This document shows, piece by piece, positions 41,538 to 50,544 of a stretch of 64,000 nucleotides of DNA. Location of the stretch: positions 434,001-498,000 of the forward strand of contig NZ_CP031598.1 of the NCBI RefSeq assembly GCF_008728195.1, given 5' to 3'. Every line of letters starts with the position of its first letter. Position 1 is the first letter of the stretch. Made by a program: the position numbers and the translations under genes. This DNA comes from Roseovarius indicus. Its GTDB lineage: Bacteria; Pseudomonadota; Alphaproteobacteria; Rhodobacterales; Rhodobacteraceae. A model generated the notes under the pieces. The model saw nothing but the letters and a program-made list of their open reading frames with translations. It was not told the origin of the DNA and made no database searches.

Positions 41538-44500
41538 CGCTGCTTCACGAGATAGGTCAGCCCGGCCCCGATCAGCACCAGCAGCACGATAAGCATCGCC
41601 CCCGCCAGGTAGAGCCCAAGTGCCGCCACCATCGGCGACGGTCCTGCCAGCATCGGCAAGGCCTGCGTGAACAACGGCGGCAGCGCGCCGGAGACGAGCG
41701 TCACGCCCATTGTAACCGCCAGCCACGCCACGATGGCCGCAAGTGCCCCGACGACAGCGAGGCGAACCGAGGCAACCGGCACAGACAGCGCCCGGCGCAA
41801 CGCCCCCGTGCGACGCTTCAGATCGTGCTGGATAGCGATCAGCGAAGGCACCAGCAGAAGCACCAGTACCATCCCGAAGCCTAGCCCGTAGACGAGGGTG
41901 ATGACCGTGGGTTTCAAAAACTGCGCCTGTTGCGACCGCTCGAACAGCAGCGGCGCCAGCCCCAGCACGGTCGTCAGCGTGGTCAACATCACCGGCCGCA
42001 ACCGGTCGGCCACCCCGTCGATGATCGACGGAATGACGCCGCGATCCTTGGCATATTCGTCGATTGTGGTGACCAGCACGATCGAGTCGTTGATGATGAT
42101 GCCGGTCATGCCCAGCAGACCCACAACCGTGAACATCGACAATGGCACATCCCACACCCAGTGCCCATAGATTGTGCCAATCAGGCCGAAGGGAATGACC
42201 GCCATCACCACCATCGGCCGTGTCCAGCTGGCAAAGACCCAGGCGAGGACAAGATAGATGCCCGTCAACGTCAGTACCAACCCGAGGCGGGCATCGTTAA
42301 GGAAGTCGTCTTCCTGCTCCGACAGCCCCGAAAGATCCCACTCGACCTGGTGGGTGGCGGCGATCTCGGGCAGGATGTCCTCTTCCAGCGCCTCCATGAT
42401 CTCCGACGCGCGCGAGGCATCGTCTTCCGAGATATCCCCGGTCACGCTGATCAGCCGCAGCCCGTTTTCGCGCCGCACGGTGGAGAACCCGGTGCGCCGG
42501 TCGACGCTGACGATATCGGCCAGCGGCACGTAGGTGCCGGACGGCGTGCGCATCTGCATCCTTTCGAGGAAATCGGCGGTCAGCTCCCCCTCGGGCAGCT
42601 CGACCCGCACCTCTGCGCTGCGCGGGCCGTCGGGGTAGGTGGCGGCTTCGATACCCGTCAGCCGGTGCCGCAACACGCGGCCCAGCTCGTCGATGGTAAA
42701 GCCAAGCGCCTGCCCCTGCGGGGTCAGCTCGAGGATCAGCTCTTCCTTGTCGTAGGCGAGGTTGTCCTCGACCGCCGAAACCTCGGGGAAGCGCGAAAGC
42801 GCCGTTTTCAAGGCTTCCGACGCATCCTTCAGCGTATCGGCGGTCGCGCCGTAGAATTCCACGTCAAGCGCATCGCCCCCAGGCCCCGAACGCCAGCCGC
42901 GGAAGCTGACCGTTTCGGCCATCGGGTGCGGTTCGACACGGTCCTGCAACTCGCCCACGAAGGCGAAGCTGGAATAGGGGCGCAGGTCGGCGTCGATCAG
43001 TTCGATGGAAATTCCGCCCAGCTGGTCGGCATCCTTCGTGTCCGACCCGGCAAGGCCCCGGCCGGTATTGCCGCCAATCTCGGCCAGCACGAAGGCCAGC
43101 GGGTTGCGGCCGTACCGTTCCTCGTATTCCGCCCCCAGCTCCTCGGTTGCGCGCTGCATCTCGCGCATCATCTCGATCGAGTCCTGGCGTGTCGCACCGG
43201 GTGCCATCATGAAGTTGCCGGTGACGCTGCTTTGCTCGGGCGCGTTGAAGAACCGCCAGGTGACGTCACCCTTGATGAAAAGGGCAGCCTGCGAGGCGAG
43301 TACCACGATGATACCGGCGCAGACGACATACCGCGCCCGGATCACCAGCCCGATGAAAGGCCGGAACAGCCGGTCCCGCACCCAGACGAACCCGCGGTTC
43401 ACAACTCGGCTCGGCATGTCGTACCAATGCGCCTTGGCCGAATGGGCCAGCGCGTGCGACATGTGATTGGGCAGGATCAGGAAGCATTCCACCAGCGAGG
43501 CGAAAAGCACCACGATCACGGTGAAGGGGATGTCGATGATCAGGTCGCCGAACCGCCCGCCGATGGCAACCAGCCCGAAGAAGGCGATCAGCGTGGTCAG
43601 CGTGGCCGAGAAGACCGGAAGCGCCATGCGGTGCGCCGCCCGTTCGGCGGCCTCGGCCGGGGCTTCGCCCAGCTTCCGCACCCGCGCATCGGCATGTTCG
43701 CCCACGACGATGGCGTCGTCGACCACGATGCCCAGCGTGATGATCAGTGCGAAAAGCGAGATCATGTTGAAAGTCAGCCCGCCGATATACATCATCGCAA
43801 CGGCCGCCAGCAGGGCCACCGGAATGCCGGCCGCCACCCAGAAGGCGGTGCGCGCGTTGAGGAAAAGAAACAGTAGCAGCACAACCAGCCCCAGCCCGGT
43901 CAGCCCGTTGTCGAGCAGCAGGTTCAAGCGCCCGGATATCGCCTCGGCCCGGGTACGGATCAACGACAGCTCAACCCCTTCGGGCAGCGTGTTCTCAAGC
44001 GCCGCGGCGACCTCTTCGACCCGCTCCTGAATGGCGATGGCGTCGCCCTGGGCCGACCGGTCGACCCGCACCGACATGGCCGGGTTCGGCCCGACGAAGT
44101 ATTGCCGGTCCCTGTCGACACCCTCGACCCGCACGGTCGCCACGTCGCCCACGGTCAGCTTGGTCCCGTCGCGATTCGAGCGCAGGACGATGGCGGCAAT
44201 CTGGTCGGCGTCTCGTTTCTCGACCCCGGTGCGCACGCGGGTGTTCGAGCCTTCCACGTCGCCCGCCGGGTTGGCGTCTACCTCCGCGCCAATGGCGGCG
44301 GCGATCTCGGCCATGGTGATGTCATAGGCGATAAGGTTCGTCGACGGCACCTCGATGATGGTCTCGGGGGCGGCTACCCCGCGGATGGTTGTGCGGGTCA
44401 CACCCACGTCGAACAACCGTGTCACGAGCTCGTCGGCGAAAAGGCCAAGCTGCTCCGTGCCCACCGGCCCGGTCAGAACCACATCGGTCACCCGGTCACG

Positions 44501-44923
44501 CCAGGCCCCGCGCCTGACCTCTGGCTCCTCGGCGTCCTCGGGCAGGGTGGTGATGGTGTCGACGGCCGCCTGTACCTCGTCGGCGGCGCGGCTCATGTCC
44601 CATCCGGGCTCGAACTCCATGCTGATCGTGGCCGCATTCTCGCGGCTGTTGGCCTCGGTGCTCTCCACGCCTTCGACGGCGAGCAGAACCGGTTCGAGCA
44701 ACTGGACGATGGCGTTGTCGACATCCTCGGCGCTCGCGCCTTCCCACATGACCGAGACGCTGACGCTGTCGATGACCACGTCGGGGAAGAACTGAGCGCG
44801 CATCTTCGGCAGAGCAGCCAGGCCCAGCACGACGAGCACGACAAGCAGCAGGTTGGCGGCGGTGCGGTGGCGCGTGAAGTACGAAAGCACGCCGGCCACG
44901 CGGGGAGAGGGGGCGCGGGCCAA
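41516..44923 (-). CDS. RND-family efflux transporter permease subunit
   Basis: A 1135-residue inner-membrane pump of the AcrB/MexF type with an N-terminal helix (TRHRTAANLLLVVLVVLGLAAL), two large periplasmic loops and two blocks of membrane helices. Characteristic stretches are GIVVDDAIVVGEHADARVRK, PVFSATLTTLIAFFGLV and GIIINDSIVLVTTIDEYAKD. The substrates cannot be told from sequence. No ATG precedes the conserved start: TTG at 44923 is a guess, and GTG codons at 44899 and 44890 also fit. It directly follows the adaptor gene, so the two form a pump pair. An outer-membrane channel is not in the window. Confidence 0.94.
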   Translation of the reverse strand: MARAPSPRVAGVLSYFTRHRTAANLLLVVLVVLGLAALPKMRAQFFPDVVIDSVSVSVMWEGASAEDVDNAIVQLLEPVLLAVEGVESTEANSRENAATISMEFEPGWDMSRAADEVQAAVDTITTLPEDAEEPEVRRGAWRDRVTDVVLTGPVGTEQLGLFADELVTRLFDVGVTRTTIRGVAAPETIIEVPSTNLIAYDITMAEIAAAIGAEVDANPAGDVEGSNTRVRTGVEKRDADQIAAIVLRSNRDGTKLTVGDVATVRVEGVDRDRQYFVGPNPAMSVRVDRSAQGDAIAIQERVEEVAAALENTLPEGVELSLIRTRAEAISGRLNLLLDNGLTGLGLVVLLLFLFLNARTAFWVAAGIPVALLAAVAMMYIGGLTFNMISLFALIITLGIVVDDAIVVGEHADARVRKLGEAPAEAAERAAHRMALPVFSATLTTLIAFFGLVAIGGRFGDLIIDIPFTVIVVLFASLVECFLILPNHMSHALAHSAKAHWYDMPSRVVNRGFVWVRDRLFRPFIGLVIRARYVVCAGIIVVLASQAALFIKGDVTWRFFNAPEQSSVTGNFMMAPGATRQDSIEMMREMQRATEELGAEYEERYGRNPLAFVLAEIGGNTGRGLAGSDTKDADQLGGISIELIDADLRPYSSFAFVGELQDRVEPHPMAETVSFRGWRSGPGGDALDVEFYGATADTLKDASEALKTALSRFPEVSAVEDNLAYDKEELILELTPQGQALGFTIDELGRVLRHRLTGIEAATYPDGPRSAEVRVELPEGELTADFLERMQMRTPSGTYVPLADIVSVDRRTGFSTVRRENGLRLISVTGDISEDDASRASEIMEALEEDILPEIAATHQVEWDLSGLSEQEDDFLNDARLGLVLTLTGIYLVLAWVFASWTRPMVVMAVIPFGLIGTIYGHWVWDVPLSMFTVVGLLGMTGIIINDSIVLVTTIDEYAKDRGVIPSIIDGVADRLRPVMLTTLTTVLGLAPLLFERSQQAQFLKPTVITLVYGLGFGMVLVLLLVPSLIAIQHDLKRRTGALRRALSVPVASVRLAVVGALAAIVAWLAVTMGVTLVSGALPPLFTQALPMLAGPSPMVAALGLYLAGAMLIVLLVLIGAGLTYLVKQRQPAGQP

Positions 44924-44927
44924 GGCG

Positions 44928-46385
44928 TCAGCCCCCCATCCGGCGTTCAAGCCGTTCGACGACGCGGGCAGGCACGCGGGTCTGTTCCAACTGGCCCAGC
45001 AGGCGGCGCTTGACGGCGGCGCTCATGTCGCCGCTGGCCTGCACGAATTCCATCAGCCGTTCGCGGCGGGCGGCGGTCAGTTCCAGCGTGCCGGGGTCTT
45101 CCGCCTCGGCCTCTGCGCCCGGATTGAGAGGGCGAACCTTGATGCCCTCGCCCAGAAGCGGCGTGCGTTCCACCACGACACGCGCGCCGGGCAGCGCGTC
45201 GCCGCGCACGAGAATATCGTCACCCTGCCGCCGCATGACAGTGACGGCCAGGGTTTCCAGGCGGTTCTCCTCGTCCAGCACAAGCACGTTGCCATCCGGC
45301 CCCAGCGAAGAGGCCGGCAAGCGCACGACCTGCTCGAGCGGCGGCTCCTCGATACGGACGGTGACGAAATCGCCGGGTTTCATTGCCGGGGCCTCGTATA
45401 GCCGCGCGAACAGAAGCCGCCCGGTGCTGCCTTCGCCCACGGCGGCACCTTCCCGGCTGATCACGCCCTTGGCTTCGAGGTCGAGGCCGTAAACGCTGAG
45501 AAGGGCACTCACAGGCGCCTTCAGCAGGTCGCCGGAGTCGTTCAGCAAGCGGCCATATTGCGGAGTCGAGACGCGAAAGGACACTTCGAGCGCGTTGCCA
45601 TCGACCAGCGTGCCGATCTGCTCGTTGGCCGAGACAAGCCCGCCCTCGACCACCGAGACATCGCTCAGCGTGCCGGAAAAGCCCGCGACAATGCGGGTAT
45701 CCTCCAAACGCCGCTCGGCCTCGTCGAACGCAATCCGGGCCCGCGCCAGGCCGGTCTCGGCCTGGTCGATCCGGGCCTCGGCCACGGCCAGCGCCTGACG
45801 GCGGGCGATGACGGCCTGCCGCGCCTGCGCGGCGGCCAGTTCCGCGGTTTCCACCGCCGCCGAGGTGCCGACGCCGCGATCCTCGAGATCAACCTGCCGC
45901 TGATAGGCCTTTTCCTGCAGAGTGGCCTGTTCCTCGGCCGCGGCCAGCTCATCCTGCGCCAGTTCCAGCGCGCGCACGGCCTCTTTCTTTTCGGCCTTGG
46001 CGTCGGTCAACTCGCTCTCGGCGCGGTTCAGGGCAAACTCCGCATCCGCCGGGTCGACCTGCGCCAGAAGCTGGCCTTCCTCGACCACGCCGCCCTCTTC
46101 GAAATTGTCGGCCAGCGTCACCAGCGTGCCGGTCGTCTTGGCGCGAATTTCCAGCGTCCGGCGGCTCTGAATCTCGCCATAGGCGGTCAAAACCGGTGTA
46201 ACCGTCTGTTCCCGCGCATCGACCACGTTGACGGCAAAAACCCGTTCGCGCCGCTCGGGCATGCGCGGCTCGTCCGCCATCCGTTCCTGCACGGCGGAAA
46301 AAATGATCTGGCCGGCATAAACCAGCAGACCCAGCGTCAGCGACAGCAGGAACAGGCCGGTCAGGCTTTGACGAAGAAAACGCAT
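44928..46385 (-). CDS. RND efflux periplasmic adaptor (membrane fusion protein)
   Basis: A 485-residue HlyD/AcrA-type adaptor with an N-terminal membrane anchor (residues 8-30), a lipoyl/barrel-sandwich domain, a long alpha-helical hairpin (residues about 110-220, Glu/Ala/Arg-rich) and beta-barrel domains. Typical motifs are GEIQSRRTLEIRAKTTGTL and GVVEEGQLLAQVDPADAE. It lies just before the RND permease on the same strand and bridges that pump to an outer-membrane channel. The C-terminus carries an unusual Arg/Glu-rich tail. Confidence 0.94.
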   Translation of the reverse strand: MRFLRQSLTGLFLLSLTLGLLVYAGQIIFSAVQERMADEPRMPERRERVFAVNVVDAREQTVTPVLTAYGEIQSRRTLEIRAKTTGTLVTLADNFEEGGVVEEGQLLAQVDPADAEFALNRAESELTDAKAEKKEAVRALELAQDELAAAEEQATLQEKAYQRQVDLEDRGVGTSAAVETAELAAAQARQAVIARRQALAVAEARIDQAETGLARARIAFDEAERRLEDTRIVAGFSGTLSDVSVVEGGLVSANEQIGTLVDGNALEVSFRVSTPQYGRLLNDSGDLLKAPVSALLSVYGLDLEAKGVISREGAAVGEGSTGRLLFARLYEAPAMKPGDFVTVRIEEPPLEQVVRLPASSLGPDGNVLVLDEENRLETLAVTVMRRQGDDILVRGDALPGARVVVERTPLLGEGIKVRPLNPGAEAEAEDPGTLELTAARRERLMEFVQASGDMSAAVKRRLLGQLEQTRVPARVVERLERRMGG

Positions 46386-46489
46386 ACGGGTGACTCAAAC
46401 CCCTGAAAACTTGGCCCTTCGGGCATGACAAGACTGTAGGGAGATTGGCCGAAAAGGCCAAGCTCGCAGGGGTTTTACGTGCGTCGCGG

Positions 46490-47032
46490 CTATTTCCGTC
46501 GCAGATGTTCGTCAAGACGTGGCATAATTTCCACGAAATTGCAGGGGGCGTGGCGATAATCGAACTGCGGCTCGAGAATTTCGTCCCATGCATCCTTGCA
46601 GGCGCCGGGGCTGCCGGGCAGGGCGAACAGGTATGTCCCGCCCGCAACGCCGCCCGTGGCGCGCGACTGCACCGCGCTGGTGCCGATCTTCTTCATCGAG
46701 ACGATGGTGAAGACCGTGCCAAAGGCGTCGATCTCCTTTTCGTAGATCTCGCGATGCGCCTCGACCGTCACGTCGCGCCCGGTCAGGCCGGTGCCGCCCG
46801 TCGAGATCACCACGTCGACACGGTCGTCATTCACCCATTCGCGCAGTTGCTCGACAATCTGGTCGCGCTCGTCGCGCACGATCATCCGATCGGCCAGGAT
46901 ATGCCCCGCCGCCTCGATCCGGTCGACCAGCGTGTTGCCGGATTTATCGTCGGCGGCATCGCGCGTGTCGCTCACGGTCAACACGGCGATACGGACAGGG
47001 ATGAACTCCTTGCTTTCGTCGATGCGGCTCAT
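46490..47032 (-). CDS. moaB: Molybdenum cofactor biosynthesis protein MoaB
   Basis: A 180-residue MoaB/MogA-fold protein with VAVLTVSDTRD-like IAVLTVSDTRDAADDKSG, STGGTGLTGRDVTVEA and the C-terminal LPGSPGACKDAWDEILEPQ, the molybdopterin adenylyltransferase signatures. It lies seven bases after the LysE-type gene at the end of a leftward run that starts with DNA-repair genes. The link between molybdenum cofactor and that run is unclear. Confidence 0.96.
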   Translation of the reverse strand: MSRIDESKEFIPVRIAVLTVSDTRDAADDKSGNTLVDRIEAAGHILADRMIVRDERDQIVEQLREWVNDDRVDVVISTGGTGLTGRDVTVEAHREIYEKEIDAFGTVFTIVSMKKIGTSAVQSRATGGVAGGTYLFALPGSPGACKDAWDEILEPQFDYRHAPCNFVEIMPRLDEHLRRK

Positions 47033-47039
47033 TTTGGTG

Positions 47040-47660
47040 TCAGGTCCTTTCGATCAGGGCGAGGCGAAGGGCGAGGCCCGTGAAAATGGCGGCGCAGACA
47101 TAGCCTATCCCACGCGAGAACGCGGGGGACTGCGTCATCTTGCGCCCGAGGCCGCCGGCGAAGATGCCGACGGCGGCATTGACGACGAACCCGCCCGCGG
47201 CAATCACCGCACCAAGGATCAGGAATTGCCCCAGAACGCTGCCCTTCGCCGGGTCGATGAACTGCGGCAGGAAGGCCAGCACGAAAAGGATGACCTTGGG
47301 GTTGGTGAGGTTCACGACCATCCCGTCGCGGAAGGCGCGGGCGGGGCGGACCTTCGGTGCGTCCCCGGCCTGCGGCGGGTGGCGCAGGGCGCTGTAGGCG
47401 AGCCAGAGCAGGTAGGCGACACCGACCCAGCGGATCACGTCGAAGAGCCATGGCAGAGTGGCCACGGCGGCACCGAGGCCAAGCCCGGCGAGCGTGACAT
47501 GCACCATCCCGCCCAGCACGATGCCGGCACTGGCGGCAATTGCCGGAACCGGCCCGGCGCGCAGACCTTGCCCGAGGCAGAACATCATGTCCGCCCCCGG
47601 CGTCAGGTTCAGTGCCACGGCGGCCGGAATGAAGGCGAGAAGCGTCAGTGTGTCGATCAT
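47040..47660 (-). CDS. LysE family amino acid exporter
   Basis: A 206-residue six-helix LysE/RhtB-type translocator with the family motif NLTPGADMMFCLGQGLRAG near residue 20 and FRDGMVVNLTNPKVILFVLAFLPQF near residue 112. The exported amino acid is unknown. ATG at 47660 overlaps the stop of the phosphoesterase gene (TGATG), so it is translationally coupled. Confidence 0.93.
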   Translation of the reverse strand: MIDTLTLLAFIPAAVALNLTPGADMMFCLGQGLRAGPVPAIAASAGIVLGGMVHVTLAGLGLGAAVATLPWLFDVIRWVGVAYLLWLAYSALRHPPQAGDAPKVRPARAFRDGMVVNLTNPKVILFVLAFLPQFIDPAKGSVLGQFLILGAVIAAGGFVVNAAVGIFAGGLGRKMTQSPAFSRGIGYVCAAIFTGLALRLALIERT

Positions 47661-48253
47661 CACAGGTCGAACCAGTTGGGGCGCGGGCCGAGATTGACAA
47701 CCTGTGTCGCGCCGATCCTGCCGGTCTGGCCCCAGCTGTCATGGATATGACCACAGAACGCCAGCCTTGGCTGGATCCGTTCGATGGCGTCATGTATCGC
47801 CGTCGAACCGACCGATTGTCCGCCCGACGTCACGTCCACCACGCCCTTGGGCGGCGAATGCAGCACAAGGATGTCGGCCGCCTCACACTTGGCCAGCATC
47901 TGACCGGCATCCTCCTCGGACAGGTCACAGCTCCAACTGCCAAAGGGCGTCACCGGCACGCCGTAGCCCAACCCGAACACCCGCAACCGGTTCACATCGA
48001 CCCCGGTGCCGTGAAGCACGCGCATTCCCGGATTGGCAGCGGCCTGCAACTCTTCGACACTCTCGGCGTTGCCGGGCACCACCACGAAGGGCGCGGTAAT
48101 GCCGCTCAGCAGGGCCATCGCCTCGCTCAGACCCTGCCGCATATTGCAGAAATCGCCGGCGCCGATCACGAGATCGGCGTCACTGCTTGCCGCGACAAGG
48201 TCCGCCGCACGGGCCCGGGCGAGATGCAGGTCGGAAAAGGCAAGTATCCTCAT
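47660..48253 (-). CDS. Metallophosphoesterase family protein
   Basis: A 197-residue calcineurin-like phosphoesterase. Metal-binding motifs in order are FSDLHLARA (D and H), IGAGDFCNM (D in GD), VVPGNAES (N), LHSPPKG (H), and FCGHIHDSWGQ (GHxH). Such proteins hydrolyse phosphomonoesters or diesters. ATG at 48253 overlaps the stop of the uracil-DNA glycosylase gene as ATGA, placing it in the DNA-repair unit. Confidence 0.92.
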   Translation of the reverse strand: MRILAFSDLHLARARAADLVAASSDADLVIGAGDFCNMRQGLSEAMALLSGITAPFVVVPGNAESVEELQAAANPGMRVLHGTGVDVNRLRVFGLGYGVPVTPFGSWSCDLSEEDAGQMLAKCEAADILVLHSPPKGVVDVTSGGQSVGSTAIHDAIERIQPRLAFCGHIHDSWGQTGRIGATQVVNLGPRPNWFDL

Positions 48254-49053
48254 GTCTCTCCCTCGAGCCGCGCTTGCACTTCCAGCAGATCGGCCCAGGC
48301 AAAGCGCTTGTTGTGCGGATTGCGCAAAAGACCCGCCGGGTGGAACATCGGCATGGCGGGGCGGCCATAGGCTTGCGTCCAGGTGCCGCGCAGCCGGGTG
48401 ATACCCCGCCGGCCCAGCCCCGCCTGACAGCTTGTATTGCCCATCAGCACGACCAGCTCCGGATCGACCAGTTCGACATGGCGCTGCAGGAAGGGCAGCA
48501 GCATGGCGATCTCTTCCGGTTTCGGGTCGCGGTTCTGCGGCGGGCGCCACGGCAGGACGTTGGTGATATAAACTGACTTGGCCGGATCTTGCGAATGGCG
48601 GGCCATGCCGATCGCCGCCAGCATCCGGTCCAACAACTGCCCCGCACGCCCGACGAAGGGCTTGCCCTGCATGTCCTCGTCGCGCCCGGGCGCCTCGCCG
48701 ATGATCATCACGCGGGCGGCGGGGTTGCCGTCGAAGAAGACGAGGTTTCGGGCGCCCATCTTGAGGTCGCAATGGGGATAATCGGCCATCGCGGCTTCGA
48801 GCGCCTTGAGGTCGGCGGCACCGGCGGCGGCGGCGCGGGCCACGTCGACCGGGTCGACCTCGGGCGCGGCTTGCGGCAACGGCGGCGTGGCGCGCGCCGC
48901 CGCGGCGTCCGGTGTGGGCGCAGGCTTGGGCGCCAGCGCCGCAGCGGGGATTTCATAGCGGTTGACCGGCAGATCGCCGATCGCCTCGGTCGCGCCGAGT
49001 TCGATATGCCATTCCAGCAGGGCGCGGGCGGCGTGATATGAAAGCTCCGATTC
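48250..49053 (-). CDS. Uracil-DNA glycosylase, family 4 type
   Basis: A 267-residue UDG. The C-terminal catalytic domain (about residues 85-267) has GEAPGRDEDMQGKPFVGRAGQLLDRML, the helix-capping TNVLPWRPPQNRDP, and the second motif MFHPAGLLRNP. Candidate Fe-S Cys residues are less complete than in thermophilic family 4 enzymes. The N-terminal third is Ala/Pro-rich and of low complexity. GTG at 49053 (MESELSYH) is chosen from family resemblance; a TTG seven codons upstream is possible. It removes uracil from deaminated DNA and is coupled to the phosphoesterase gene. Confidence 0.92.
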   Translation of the reverse strand, partial: ESELSYHAARALLEWHIELGATEAIGDLPVNRYEIPAAALAPKPAPTPDAAAARATPPLPQAAPEVDPVDVARAAAAGAADLKALEAAMADYPHCDLKMGARNLVFFDGNPAARVMIIGEAPGRDEDMQGKPFVGRAGQLLDRMLAAIGMARHSQDPAKSVYITNVLPWRPPQNRDPKPEEIAMLLPFLQRHVELVDPELVVLMGNTSCQAGLGRRGITRLRGTWTQAYGRPAMPMFHPAGLLRNPHNKRFAWADLLEVQARLEGET

Positions 49054-49104
49054 CACGGGCGCAGCGTATCGCAAGGGCGGGCGGGCCTGAACCGGAAAAG
49101 CGGG

Positions 49105-50544
49105 TCAGGCCACCATCGCGGCGGCCGTGCGCAGATCGTCGCGGAAGCGGGCTCGTTCCTCGGACTTTTGCGCCGGGTCGGGCAGGCGCAGAAGGAAGCT
49201 GGGATGGACGGTGATGAAGACGGGCGTGCCATCGTCGGCCGCCTCGACCGTGCCGCGACGCTTCAGCAGGTTCTTCCGGCTGCCTGTCAGGCTTTCCAGC
49301 GCCGTGGCGCCGAGGGCCACGATCAGGCCGGGCTGCACGCGCTCGCGCTCGATATCCAGCCACCAGCGGCAATGCTGGATCTCATGCGAATTGGGTGGCT
49401 CATGCAGGCGGCGCTTGCCGCGGGGCTTGAACTTGAAATGCTTGACGGCGTTGGTGACGTAGGTCTCCGACCGATCAATCCCGGCCTCGCCCAGCACCTC
49501 GTCGAAGAGCCGCCCGGCCGGGCCGACGAAAGGCCGACCGGTCAGGTCTTCCTGATCGCCGGGCTGTTCGCCCACGAACATCAGTTTCGCATCAAGCGGC
49601 CCTTCGCCGGGTACCGGCTGGGTGGCGTTTTCCCAAAGCGGGCAGCGACGGCAGCCCTGAAGCGCGGCGCGGAACTCGGCATCGCTGTCGATTGGTGGCG
49701 GTTCGGCCCGGTCGTTGTGCAAACGGTGAAGGATGCGCCCCGCGCGCGCCGGCGCCAGCGTTGGCGCGGCTTCGGCCATGTCGGCGGCGCGGGCGCGGGC
49801 GGTGGCGACCATTTCGGGGATCAGGTCGGCCTCGGGCAGGTTCTTCCAGTATTTCTTGGGCATCTCGGCCTGCATCGCCTTGAGCTTCACCCGGGCGGGG
49901 TTGAAGATCGACCGGAAATAGGTGCGCCAGAGGGTTTCGGTGTCATCCTCGGCCAGTGGTGGCTTGGGCGCGCCGGGGCCGAAGCGCAGCTTGCCATCCT
50001 CGAAATGCGCGGTCAGGTCGGGGCTGAAGATCGTCCAGTCCATGTCGCCGAAGCGCTTGGCGAAGAAGGGCGCGGTGGGTTCGGTGATGAAATGCGACGG
50101 TTCGAACCACGCGGCGAAGCGGCGGCGCGGGGCGTCAGGCTCTCCGATCTCGCGGAAGCGGACGAAGGCGGTCATCTTGTGCTTGTCGCGGCCCACCTCC
50201 TTGGCCATGGCGTTGAGCTTGGCGACACGCGGATCGCCCCGGTCGTGGATCAGCCGGGGATTGTCCTGAAGGGCGCAGAGCAGGGCATAGGCCCGCGCGA
50301 ACCGCTCGGGGTCGCGGTGCCAGAGAGCAAGACGAGTAAGCGTCAGGAAGCCCTTGGGGACGGTGATTTGTCGCGTGGAGTCGGGTTTGGGCTGAGGGGC
50401 GTTGGCATCACCGAAAAGATCGCCGGACGACTCGCCGTGCTGCCACAACACCTCTTCCGGCGGCACGTTCGCCAACACCAGCCCCCGCGCCGCGTCGCGC
50501 CAGGCGTCGAAGGTTCCGATAGTGGGAAGGTCGACCCTGTGCAT
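49105..50544 (-). CDS. UdgX-family uracil-DNA binding protein with DUF4130 domain
   Basis: A 479-residue fusion. The N-terminal DUF4130 region (residues about 85-245) is a partner domain of the adjacent radical SAM protein. The C-terminal UDG-fold domain has GEQPGDQEDLTGRPFVGPAGRLFDEV near residue 325 and the UdgX-specific KRRLH, whose His (about residue 381) forms a covalent bond with uracil in characterised UdgX. The second motif is VHPSFLLR. Such proteins stay bound to uracil sites. Its 3' neighbour is a conventional UDG; its start overlaps the radical SAM stop. Confidence 0.94.
   Translation of the reverse strand: MHRVDLPTIGTFDAWRDAARGLVLANVPPEEVLWQHGESSGDLFGDANAPQPKPDSTRQITVPKGFLTLTRLALWHRDPERFARAYALLCALQDNPRLIHDRGDPRVAKLNAMAKEVGRDKHKMTAFVRFREIGEPDAPRRRFAAWFEPSHFITEPTAPFFAKRFGDMDWTIFSPDLTAHFEDGKLRFGPGAPKPPLAEDDTETLWRTYFRSIFNPARVKLKAMQAEMPKKYWKNLPEADLIPEMVATARARAADMAEAAPTLAPARAGRILHRLHNDRAEPPPIDSDAEFRAALQGCRRCPLWENATQPVPGEGPLDAKLMFVGEQPGDQEDLTGRPFVGPAGRLFDEVLGEAGIDRSETYVTNAVKHFKFKPRGKRRLHEPPNSHEIQHCRWWLDIERERVQPGLIVALGATALESLTGSRKNLLKRRGTVEAADDGTPVFITVHPSFLLRLPDPAQKSEERARFRDDLRTAAAMVA

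Noticed and set aside
41930..43876. 648-codon plus-strand frame opposite the RND permease
   Set aside because: Shadow of the permease; His/Arg/Gln/Asp-rich, no domain.
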